Source: CAZSLO01 sp964608025 (lineage in GTDB: Bacteria; Chloroflexota; Dehalococcoidia; Lucifugimonadales; CAJWER01). Taken from it: a DNA stretch of 64,000 nt. Every line of letters begins with the position of its first letter. Positions within the stretch are counted from its first letter, which is position 1. Both the position numbers and the translations under genes were made by a program. The notes beneath the pieces are model-generated. The model saw nothing but the letters and a program-made list of their open reading frames with translations. It was not told where the DNA came from and ran no database searches. The stretch lies in assembly GCA_964608025.1 (NCBI GenBank), contig CAZSLO010000014.1, forward strand, positions 62,001 to 126,000, given 5' to 3'. Shown here piece after piece: positions 9,290 to 17,682 of the stretch.

Positions 9290-12200
9290 TCACTCATATC
9301 GTAGAGCTTCCGCCGGATAAATACGTGATGCCTGTCGCGCGGGTAAAAATGTGGTCAGGAGAGAGAATCCGTATGTAATCGCAAGTATAAATCCGATCTG
9401 TAGCCATGGAACAGCAAAGGTGATACCTGCAATACCAGCATCATCACGAATGCTGTTGACCGCGTGGTATGAAAGAAGCAACCCCAATCCGAGACCGATA
9501 ACGGATCCCAGCAAAGATACGAAAGATGCCTCAAGCAGGAAGCTAAGAGAGATCATTCCTCGTTTATATCCGATTGCTCTCAACACTCCGATCTGTTGTC
9601 TACGCTCGACAACAGCCCTGGTGCTAATAACTCCTAGCGCCGCAACTCCAACAAAGAGTCCGAGAGCCATGAATGCCGTAAACAATCTGAAGAATGCCTG
9701 GCCGGTCGAGGTTTCTTCATCGATAGTTTCTTGAAAGACTTCTGTCTGCATACCGTTTTCAATGAAACCTGCCTCAAGAGATTGCGCGATGTCTTTTTGA
9801 TCGACTTCTTCAGTTAGCTTGAAACGATAATTTGTTAAGGGAATCTCAAACGGCACCAGTCCATCTACTAGAGTTTTCGATCCAATGATCCGGAAAGCGT
9901 TCGCATGGACGCGTTCGTATATGCCGATGACCTTAGCTTCTACCTGCGCACCAGTACCGGGCTCTCTAATCTCAATCGATACGGGCTCCATACTTGATGA
10001 ATCGTAATGCAGATCTCCGAAGAGCCTTGGTTCATCCTCTTCACGTTCAATCTCATTCTCATTGGGCACCATCCAACCGCCCACTATCGCTAAGGAGGGA
10101 TCGGCCCTCATCGATTCCAGTACATCGTTGGATGTCGGACCATAACCTTCTGCAATTAATTTAAAATCGATATCGGCGGTTCTGAGGAACTCTTGGTCTA
10201 GTAACATCCCGGTCCTACGGAACCAACGACCGCTTTCTCCTTCGAATTGCCGGAGTTCCAAGCCTACCAAAGTATAACCACCTATCGCTTCGAAATCCGA
10301 TGGTTCCATATCTGGTACCACATCAATAGAACCAGCAATATCTTTAACCGGAGAATTGATGTTAATAGACCCTCCAACATCAAACCCCATGTATATCTTG
10401 CGAGAAGATTCGAACTGGGTTGTGAAAGTGGTAGTAAGTACCGACATGATAATTAGGGTGAAAATAACTAATGCAAACATCGCCAGTGTTAATCCAGTTC
10501 TAAATTTCGAGCTCATTGGATAGGCCACAGCCGTAACCAACACCGGGCGCAATCTTCCAACTCGAGCAGTGAGAAATGTAAGTATCCTAACAAGTAAATC
10601 AGCGTTGTACATGACCGTCCAGACACAAGCCCCTACCATTGCAATTCCAGAAACGAACATTATGTCAAATCCGCCTTCTAGATCGCCTACTAAAGGCTCG
10701 AAGAAATCGAATGGCAAAGCCCAGAAAACAAGCATCGTAATACCAGTTATCGTGAACGAGATACGGTCAACCAGATCGGTTTGTGTATTCGTCCAAGTTA
10801 AACCCCAGCGCAACATGAAGCCTAGTCCAACAATAGTCAAAGAAACACCCGCCCCGAACCAGGACACCCTTTCCCACTGGTATATTGCAAAGTATGTGAT
10901 CACCACACCACTAATGAATACCAGCCAACCGCGCAATAAATAAGGCTGTATGAACTTCAGCAAACTCATTAGTATTGATATTAGCCATACAGGGAAAATG
11001 ACCGCGAATGCCAGGCCAAGATTCCTAGAAAATTCTTTAAATCGTCGCTGGTACAAAAATCTGAATGCTTTGAAAAGATAGTAACCGGGCATCATTAACG
11101 CCCGTAGGAAATTAAACAATCTATCCCTGAATGTTGAATCGCTTTTAGGAATGATAGCTTCAGGAAGACCCCGTATTGCTACCACAATATTTAACCTACT
11201 CACCCGATAAGCTGAGATAGCTACTGTAGCAAATGTGATTACCATTCCTAGGCAATAAGCTACTATCACACTTCTGTGCGCAAAATGGATAGTAAGGATA
11301 AAATCCTCTTCTATGTCGGAAAAGATCTGATTCAGAACAGTTATCATCAACATGCTGACGCCTAGTCCAAGAGCCACCCCAATTGCGGCTGATATACTCG
11401 CGTAAGCCGTGCCCTCAAAAACAAACATCATCACCAAGTGCCGTCTTTTTGCGCCTATCGCTCTTGCCATTCCCATCTCAGACTTCCTGGCAGCAGCAAG
11501 CATCACGAATATAAGAAAGATTAGCAATATCCCGACAGTGATAGAGAACGAGCTGAACAGGATGAAAATCGAGGTTGCTCCACTACCAGCTGCTTCCGCT
11601 GTATCGAGTATGTCCTGCTTCACCTTAATTACACGGAACTCTGAAAGGTCTGAGAAAAGCGTGAAGGCTTCCTCTCCAATTCCTTCAATCTCGTCGGCTT
11701 CTACCTGTTCTAGAATAACTCGTGTCAAATCACTGTCAGCCAAGAGACTGTTAAGTCCGTCAGTTAAACCGGGTTTCCTCAACTCATCTACAAACTCAGT
11801 TAGATCGTCCTTCAGTTTAATGCTTGTCCCTTTAGCGGTGATTTTCTTTTCTATTGCTGTAATTACTAGCTCTTGGTTGAATAATTTCTTGAGGCGTGTT
11901 GCGATTTCAGGGTCATTGAACAGTGTCCTCAGATCTTGGGTTACCTCCTTGGTCAGTTTACTACCAGATCGTTCGTCTCCCTTGTTTGAAATAACAATCG
12001 TGTTTACCTGACCGGGCCGTCCAACAAGTTGCTGTGCCATATCTAGTGATACAACCATCGTTGGATCTATGCCCGCAAAACCTCCCCTATTCAAAATATT
12101 CTTGATTTTTAGTACCTGTGTTTCCCCTTCAAGAAACACGACTATTTCATCACCTATACGACCTCCGATTTCCTCTATCCCTTTCTTCGATATATATGCT

Positions 12201-12760
12201 TCTCCATTGTCAAGATCATCAAGAAAAGCCGTTCCACCATCAACCAAGAGTAGATCACCAAAACCCTCCATCTGAGTTGGGTCAAGTCCTACCAAGTTCA
12301 TCTGGCCTTCACTGAGCTTGGTCCTTACGTTTTGGACGGCGATCTTTTCAGAAACCTGCGGTGTAATACCATCAATCTGTTCGTTCGAGGACAATTCATC
12401 CCGAATCTCATTGAACCTTGTCTGATCTATGTAGAGGGCGCCAAACTTATCATATTCCCCTGCACGAATAGGAATGACTAGTTCATCGATGTGCTGCAAA
12501 CCCATCAAAGCTTCATTCCGAATTGAGAAACTGAGAGTATCCCCTGTACCAAATGCTGCAGCCATAATCACGGTGCTTAACATAACCCCAAGAATGATTA
12601 GAACTGTCTGGCCAGGGCGGCGCGGTATAGGCCGTAGTCCCATCTTCAGCATGATTTTATTCCTGAATGCCAATACCAACAGTCCCGCTACTGAAGCTGA
12701 TACAACCCCAAGCAAAATGTACATCAAGGTTGTCATCGATAGACCAAAGAGTTCTTCCAT
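9290..12760 (-). CDS. Very large FtsX/MacB-type ABC transporter permease
   Basis: The 1156-aa integral membrane protein contains two FtsX-type permease modules. An N-terminal pair of hydrophobic segments (about 8-30 and 50-70) is followed by a large extracytoplasmic domain. A membrane block with the MARAIGAKRRH coupling helix lies near 430-440. Unusually many central membrane segments follow (about 560-740), then a second extracytoplasmic domain (about 780-1000) and a C-terminal FtsX module with RRQQIGVLRAIGYKRG (about 1045-1060) and a final ARQASRIYPAEALRYE. LolC/E and MacB have one such module; two plus an added central membrane block resembles large YknZ/FtsX relatives. The partner ATPase lies 38 bp upstream on the same strand. 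The substrate is probably a lipid, lipoprotein, peptide or drug and cannot be told from sequence. Confidence 0.88.
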   Translation of the reverse strand: MEELFGLSMTTLMYILLGVVSASVAGLLVLAFRNKIMLKMGLRPIPRRPGQTVLIILGVMLSTVIMAAAFGTGDTLSFSIRNEALMGLQHIDELVIPIRAGEYDKFGALYIDQTRFNEIRDELSSNEQIDGITPQVSEKIAVQNVRTKLSEGQMNLVGLDPTQMEGFGDLLLVDGGTAFLDDLDNGEAYISKKGIEEIGGRIGDEIVVFLEGETQVLKIKNILNRGGFAGIDPTMVVSLDMAQQLVGRPGQVNTIVISNKGDERSGSKLTKEVTQDLRTLFNDPEIATRLKKLFNQELVITAIEKKITAKGTSIKLKDDLTEFVDELRKPGLTDGLNSLLADSDLTRVILEQVEADEIEGIGEEAFTLFSDLSEFRVIKVKQDILDTAEAAGSGATSIFILFSSFSITVGILLIFLIFVMLAAARKSEMGMARAIGAKRRHLVMMFVFEGTAYASISAAIGVALGLGVSMLMITVLNQIFSDIEEDFILTIHFAHRSVIVAYCLGMVITFATVAISAYRVSRLNIVVAIRGLPEAIIPKSDSTFRDRLFNFLRALMMPGYYLFKAFRFLYQRRFKEFSRNLGLAFAVIFPVWLISILMSLLKFIQPYLLRGWLVFISGVVITYFAIYQWERVSWFGAGVSLTIVGLGFMLRWGLTWTNTQTDLVDRISFTITGITMLVFWALPFDFFEPLVGDLEGGFDIMFVSGIAMVGACVWTVMYNADLLVRILTFLTARVGRLRPVLVTAVAYPMSSKFRTGLTLAMFALVIFTLIIMSVLTTTFTTQFESSRKIYMGFDVGGSININSPVKDIAGSIDVVPDMEPSDFEAIGGYTLVGLELRQFEGESGRWFRRTGMLLDQEFLRTADIDFKLIAEGYGPTSNDVLESMRADPSLAIVGGWMVPNENEIEREEDEPRLFGDLHYDSSSMEPVSIEIREPGTGAQVEAKVIGIYERVHANAFRIIGSKTLVDGLVPFEIPLTNYRFKLTEEVDQKDIAQSLEAGFIENGMQTEVFQETIDEETSTGQAFFRLFTAFMALGLFVGVAALGVISTRAVVERRQQIGVLRAIGYKRGMISLSFLLEASFVSLLGSVIGLGLGLLLSYHAVNSIRDDAGIAGITFAVPWLQIGFILAITYGFSLLTTFLPARQASRIYPAEALRYE

Positions 12761-12798
12761 TAACTCAATAATTCCTATTAAGAGCTCTCAATACGATC

Positions 12799-13491
12799 CT
12801 AGGTTACCAAGCCATCATCCTCTATCAAACCATCCCGCATTCGGATGATCCTACCAGCACTCTTTCCTACCTCAATTGAGTGGGTGACAACAACGAAGGT
12901 CTGTCCGTTCACGCGATTTAGATCTTGTATAAGCTCCACTATCTCGCTGGCAGTTTCACTATCAAGATCACCGGTTGGTTCGTCTGCCCAAACGATTGAG
13001 GGCTCGTTGGCCAAGGCTCGTGCAATAGTCACGCGTTGGCGTTGTCCGCCGGAAAGTTCGTTAGGCATATGTTTAGACCAATCGGATAAGCCTACAAGAT
13101 CCAACATCTCTAGGGCCCGGTTGCGAGACTCGGATGCTCCAAAACCAGAGATAAGGAGTGGCATCTCGACATTCTCCACAGTCGTTAACACCGGCAAAAG
13201 ATTGTAGAGTTGGAAGACAAACCCCATGCGTCGTGCCCTATATTCGCTCCGCTCGTCGTCAGGCAGATGATGAAGGAGAACTCCATCGATAAAAACACTT
13301 CCCTGATCTATCTCATCTAGCCCAGACAGACAATTAAGTAGAGTGGTCTTACCACAACCACTAGGCCCCATGATCGAGACTATTTCACCTCGTTCAACTT
13401 TAAGTCCAACTCCCCTGAGGGCATGTACAGTCACTGAACCAGTATCGTAGGTCTTCTTGATTCCTTCAGCGGAAATAATTAAATCTTTCAT
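12799..13491 (-). CDS. ABC transporter ATP-binding protein, LolD/MacB type
   Basis: This 230-aa cytoplasmic ATPase powers the adjacent FtsX-type permease. Walker A is GPSGCGKTT (42-50), the Q-loop is FQLYNLLP (about 93-100), the signature LSGGQRQR (146-153), Walker B IVWADEPTGDLD (166-177), and the H-loop VVTHS is near 200-204. The FQLYNLLPVLTTVENVEMPL string is characteristic of the LolD/MacB/FtsE branch. The length is normal. The ATG lies in ATGAAAGATTTAAT with a weak upstream site. It is the first gene of a two-gene operon; no membrane-fusion or outer-membrane partner is nearby, as expected for a monoderm-like envelope. Confidence 0.95.
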   Translation of the reverse strand: MKDLIISAEGIKKTYDTGSVTVHALRGVGLKVERGEIVSIMGPSGCGKTTLLNCLSGLDEIDQGSVFIDGVLLHHLPDDERSEYRARRMGFVFQLYNLLPVLTTVENVEMPLLISGFGASESRNRALEMLDLVGLSDWSKHMPNELSGGQRQRVTIARALANEPSIVWADEPTGDLDSETASEIVELIQDLNRVNGQTFVVVTHSIEVGKSAGRIIRMRDGLIEDDGLVT

Positions 13492-13660
13492 CTAACTCTT
13501 GTCCACAGTTTATCTAAACGCAAATTACATTTTACACTGGATATGATCCTTCCTTTCGACAACACATTAAATATCTGAAAGAAAACTCCGCAAATTCTAA
13601 AAACATAGAATCTCAAAATATCATCCATATTTCGTACTTAGAAAAGAGTACAAGAAAGGC

Positions 13661-13689
13661 TTGACAGTACTTCACCGCATACTTAACCT
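13661..13689 (+). promoter_or_regulatory. Candidate promoter for hyuAB operon
   Basis: A perfect -35 (TTGACA, 13661-13666) is followed 17 bp later by a weak -10 (TAACCT). It lies about 55 bp before the hyuA start. The poor -10 makes it tentative. Confidence 0.3.
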
Positions 13690-13742
13690 CTTTCAAGCTA
13701 CGCTGACAGAAAGTATGAAACTCACTATCAAAGGAGCATGGT

Positions 13743-15836
13743 TTGAAAGATGAAGCACAGTACAGACTTGGCGCAGATATCGGCGGAACATTTACCGACG
13801 TTGTACTACTCAATCCTGAAGGTGGATACCAAGTTAAAAAGGTCTCATCTACTCCAATCGACTATGCGACTGGAATCCTAAACGGCGCAACACAGCTTTT
13901 CGCGGAACATGACGTAAACGGAACTTCAATACAAGAGATCATCCACGGTACTACTGTCGCTAGCAACACAGTCCTAGAAAACAAGGGCGTCAAGACAGCT
14001 CTTTTGACTACAAGGGGATTTCGGGACGTACTCGAATTGCGACGCCTACGCGTACCCCATCTATACAGCCTCTTTTACGAACCACCAAGCCCGCTAGTTC
14101 CACGTCGCCTCAGGCTTGAAATAGACGAACGGATCGGAGCACAGGGAGAAATAGTTCGACCCCTAGATGAAGTCTCTATATTTAAAGCCATTGAGCGCAT
14201 CCGCGAGGAAGGTGCATCCTCCGTAGCAATATGCCTGCTGCACTCTTATAGAAATGGGGACCATGAACGTCAAGTAGGTGAAATCGTAAGACGTGAATTG
14301 CCTGACCTGTTCTGCTGTCTATCCGTAGATGTCCTAGCCGAGATACGAGAATACGAACGAACGAGTACTACAGTCATAAATGCATATTTAGGACCTATCG
14401 TGAAGGGCTACATGGACTCCCTAAACAACAAGGCCGTATCGGCCAACATATCGGCTCCTCTTCGTATCATGCAATCGAACGGAGGGGTCATGTCTGTATC
14501 AAAAGCTGCTGAGTTTCCAGTAAGAATCGTCGAATCTGGGCCAGCCGCAGGAGTAGTTGCTGCCCAGCGTGTCGGAAAACGGGCTGGCATAGAAAACATA
14601 ATTAGCTTTGATATGGGAGGTACAACAGCAAAGGCATCCTTGATTGAAGACGGCAAGTTGAGTTGGACCACAGAACATGAGATTGGTGCTGGGATTTCAC
14701 TTTCTAGCAGGTTAGTTAAGGGTGGAGGCCATGCCGTAAAAGTGCCAGTGGTCGATCTGGCCGAAGTTGGAGCTGGTGGTGGAAGCATTGTTTGGATAGA
14801 CAGAGGTGGTGCTCTAAAGGTCGGGCCCCAAAGTGCGGGCGCTGTTCCTGGACCCGCATGCTATGGGACTGGAGGTCAAGAACCGACCGTTACTGATGCT
14901 AACGTCGTACTCGGTTACATTAGTCCAACCAAACTTGCAGGGGGAGCTGTAAGTCTTCAGCCAGATCTTTCCACCAAGGTCTTGCAAGACAATGTTGCGA
15001 CTCCCCTAGGGTCAAATTTGCTTGAAGCCGCCTACGGTGTCCACACGGTAGCGAATGTAACAATGATTCGAGCTATCCGAGCCGTCTCCACATATAGGGG
15101 TCGAGACCCTCGTGATTTTGCACTATTAGCATTTGGCGGTAGTGGGCCAATACACGCAGTTGAAATGGCAAAGGATCTAGGAATAAGTAGAGTAATTGTG
15201 CCACCGACACCGGGACTCTTCTCAGCGATCGGCCTACTTGAAGCTCTCCCAGAATATGACTTCGTACAAACCCACTTTGCGCGTATCTCCGAAATAGACT
15301 TGAATGCCATTAACAAAGCTTTCTCAGAGCTGGAATTACGAGCTGTAGAGAACCTTACGCTGGAGGGATATTTGAAATCCGACGTGATCACCCGAAGATC
15401 GGCTGATCTCAGATATGTCGGACAAGCCTATGAACTTACGGTTCATTGCACAAATGGGAACCTCGACTTTGACACGGTGGACAAGCTTGCTTCTACTTTC
15501 CACAATGAACATGAAAGAACATATGGACACAAGGCAACAACCGAGCCAATAGAAATTGTGAATTTAAGGCTCACCGCGGTAGGGAGGCCAAGCCAGGTCA
15601 CCCCGAGTTATCCATCTAATCAAACGGCCCGAGATACCCAAAAGAACGAAAGGCCAGCCTTTTTTGGCGCTGAACATGGTCTACTATCAACACCGGTCAT
15701 CGGTCGCGAAGATCTTTCAGAAAACCCGGCAACGGGGCCGCTAATAATCGAGGAATACGACGCAACCGCGGTTGTGCCTCCTGGCTCTAGTACAAGTCTA
15801 GACTCTTCAAACAACATTATTATCGAAGTCGGGTGA
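13743..15836 (+). CDS. hyuA: Hydantoinase/5-oxoprolinase subunit A (HyuA family)
   Basis: The 697-aa protein is the ATP-binding subunit of the HyuA/HyuB family, whose members hydrolyse hydantoins, 5-oxoproline or carboxylate ketones (as in acetone carboxylase) with ATP. The actin-like ATPase signatures are clear: GADIGGTFTDVVLL near the N-terminus, HGTTVASNTVLE (about 76-87), a Ser-Asn-Gly-Gly motif (MQSNGGVMS, about 243), FDMGGTTAK (about 292-300), and GAGGGSIVW near 345. The start is TTG with AAAGGAG about 8 nt upstream. Gene order is hyuA-hyuB with a 93-bp gap, then a hydrolase gene. True substrate is not determined by sequence. This is separate from the pxpABC set at 33.8-36.5 kb, so the substrate may well not be 5-oxoproline. 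Confidence 0.9.
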   Translation: MKDEAQYRLGADIGGTFTDVVLLNPEGGYQVKKVSSTPIDYATGILNGATQLFAEHDVNGTSIQEIIHGTTVASNTVLENKGVKTALLTTRGFRDVLELRRLRVPHLYSLFYEPPSPLVPRRLRLEIDERIGAQGEIVRPLDEVSIFKAIERIREEGASSVAICLLHSYRNGDHERQVGEIVRRELPDLFCCLSVDVLAEIREYERTSTTVINAYLGPIVKGYMDSLNNKAVSANISAPLRIMQSNGGVMSVSKAAEFPVRIVESGPAAGVVAAQRVGKRAGIENIISFDMGGTTAKASLIEDGKLSWTTEHEIGAGISLSSRLVKGGGHAVKVPVVDLAEVGAGGGSIVWIDRGGALKVGPQSAGAVPGPACYGTGGQEPTVTDANVVLGYISPTKLAGGAVSLQPDLSTKVLQDNVATPLGSNLLEAAYGVHTVANVTMIRAIRAVSTYRGRDPRDFALLAFGGSGPIHAVEMAKDLGISRVIVPPTPGLFSAIGLLEALPEYDFVQTHFARISEIDLNAINKAFSELELRAVENLTLEGYLKSDVITRRSADLRYVGQAYELTVHCTNGNLDFDTVDKLASTFHNEHERTYGHKATTEPIEIVNLRLTAVGRPSQVTPSYPSNQTARDTQKNERPAFFGAEHGLLSTPVIGREDLSENPATGPLIIEEYDATAVVPPGSSTSLDSSNNIIIEVG

Positions 15837-15929
15837 CTCTATTAAACCTTTGATCATGGACAGGTAAATTGACCCAACAACTTTAGAAATTATCCGGAAT
15901 GCAAATGAAAGGTGTGTACTAGGATTATC

Positions 15930-17681
15930 ATGCTACCAAGAAACATAGATCCGATAACGTTCGAGGTCATTCGGAACGGGCTAGATACCCTCGTAGACGA
16001 AATGGCATTAACGGTAATGCGGACTGCACATTCAGGTGTAGTAAAAGATGCCATGGATTATTCTACTGCCTTTTGCGATCGCAATGGGCAAGTTGTAGCC
16101 CAAGGTCTCACGATAGTATGTCACCTTGGGTCATTTCCGGCCGCGGTCGCCTCGGTAATCAATAAATACGGCGATAATATGGCTGATGGTGACATATTTA
16201 TCCTGAACGACCCATACACTTCCGGGGGCATTCATCTTCCTGACGTATATGTCATTCAACCAGTCTTTGTAAAAGATAACCTCGAAGGATTCGCAGGTGT
16301 GGTGGCCCACCACACCGATATAGGTGGCATAGTTCCAGGATCAAATTCAACAGACTCGACTGAGATTTACCAAGAGGGACTCCGGATTCCCACACTCAAG
16401 CTGTATGATCAGGGCACTCCTGTGGAAGCAATGTTTGCTATTCTTGAAACTAACGTACGTGTACCAGACAAGGTGCTGGGAGATCTAAGAGCACAAATCG
16501 CCGCAGTGAAAACCGGTGAACGAGGTCTTATTCGATTAACCGATCGTTACGGAACTGATTCAGTGAGAGACAACATGGATGCCCTAATCGACTATTCCGA
16601 ACAACTAGCTAAAGAGGAGATCAGCGCAATTCCAGATGGTCTATACCGATCTACAGGGCACATTGACGCTGACAATGTCGCAGACGGCCCGATGGTCTTA
16701 CAAGTCTCTGTAAAGGTTTCTGGAGACAGGGTGACCGTAGACTTCGATGGTTCTTCTCCACAAATGAAAGCAGGAATTAACTCTCCACTGCCATTCTCAA
16801 AAGCAGCCGTTTATGGGGCTCTGCGACTATTAATGGATCCCAATATACCTAACTCTGCAGGATATACACGCTTAATTGATGTCAATGCACCAGAAGCCAC
16901 GGTGGTTAATCCCGTATTACCAGCCGCATGTGGAGCTCGTGGAATTACTGGGTTCCGAATCATGGACACCGTCTTAGGAGCGCTCGCACAAGCCGTCCCT
17001 GACAGGGTCCCTGCGGATGGAGAAGGTGGAAACACCATTATCAGTATTGGTGGCCACGGTGAAACAGGTGCTTTTGCCTACGTTGATCTTTTTGCGGGTG
17101 CGAGAGGAGCCCGGCCATCAGGTGACGGACCTGACGGAGTAGCGCACCCAGCAGCCAATATTTCGAACACTCCCGTAGAGATAGCTGAGGTAGAAACCCC
17201 GGTACGCATCGAGGAGTATGGACTTCTAGCAAACTCAGGGGGCGCAGGCAAATACCGAGGTGCTCTATCCGAAGTCAGGAGTGTGCGTTGCCTTGCCCAA
17301 GACGCACTTCTGCAACTCAGATCAGACAAACGCCGTTACAGACCTTTCGGATTAGAGGGTGGAAGAGAAGGCTCCCCGTCATACAACATACTCAACCCAG
17401 GTGATACGGAAACGATTCTAACAACTATGGGCACAGCTCCAATGCGTAATGGAGACCTAATACGCCATGAATTGGCCAGCGGAGGTGGATGGGGCAACCC
17501 GTTAGAACGTGATCCGGATATGGTTTTATCCGATCTACTAGATGAAAAAATCAGTATTGATCACGCTCGTGAAATCTATGGTGTGATATTCATCAATACT
17601 GGAACTATGCCACCTATATCTGTTGACTTGAAAGAAACCGAACAACTACGCAAAGCAATGATGTCCGAAGAAGGAGTATGA
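15930..17681 (+). CDS. hyuB: Hydantoinase/5-oxoprolinase subunit B (HyuB family)
   Basis: This is the second subunit that partners HyuA. The family start is DPITFEVIRNGLDTLVDEM, and the ATG at 15930 gives MLPRNIDPITFE, so I prefer it over an in-frame GTG 18 bp upstream. AGGA lies 7 nt before this ATG, and the protein is 583 aa. Typical stretches include ERTAHSG-like RTAHSGVVKDAMDYS (about 31-45), NDPYTSGGIHLPDV (about 95-108), HHTDIGG (about 128-134), a Gly-rich GEGGNTIISIGGHGE, and the near-C-terminal SGGGWGNPLERD. Together with HyuA it performs ATP-dependent ring opening or carboxylation chemistry in the cytosol. Its stop lies one base before the next gene's TTG, a tight coupling that suggests the downstream hydrolase belongs to the same pathway. 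Confidence 0.9.
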   Translation: MLPRNIDPITFEVIRNGLDTLVDEMALTVMRTAHSGVVKDAMDYSTAFCDRNGQVVAQGLTIVCHLGSFPAAVASVINKYGDNMADGDIFILNDPYTSGGIHLPDVYVIQPVFVKDNLEGFAGVVAHHTDIGGIVPGSNSTDSTEIYQEGLRIPTLKLYDQGTPVEAMFAILETNVRVPDKVLGDLRAQIAAVKTGERGLIRLTDRYGTDSVRDNMDALIDYSEQLAKEEISAIPDGLYRSTGHIDADNVADGPMVLQVSVKVSGDRVTVDFDGSSPQMKAGINSPLPFSKAAVYGALRLLMDPNIPNSAGYTRLIDVNAPEATVVNPVLPAACGARGITGFRIMDTVLGALAQAVPDRVPADGEGGNTIISIGGHGETGAFAYVDLFAGARGARPSGDGPDGVAHPAANISNTPVEIAEVETPVRIEEYGLLANSGGAGKYRGALSEVRSVRCLAQDALLQLRSDKRRYRPFGLEGGREGSPSYNILNPGDTETILTTMGTAPMRNGDLIRHELASGGGWGNPLERDPDMVLSDLLDEKISIDHAREIYGVIFINTGTMPPISVDLKETEQLRKAMMSEEGV

Positions 17682-17682
17682 A

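Noticed and set aside
11409..12011. Long plus-strand open frame inside the FtsX permease gene
   Set aside because: It lies antisense to a clearly coding sequence and has no motif, so it is a shadow frame.
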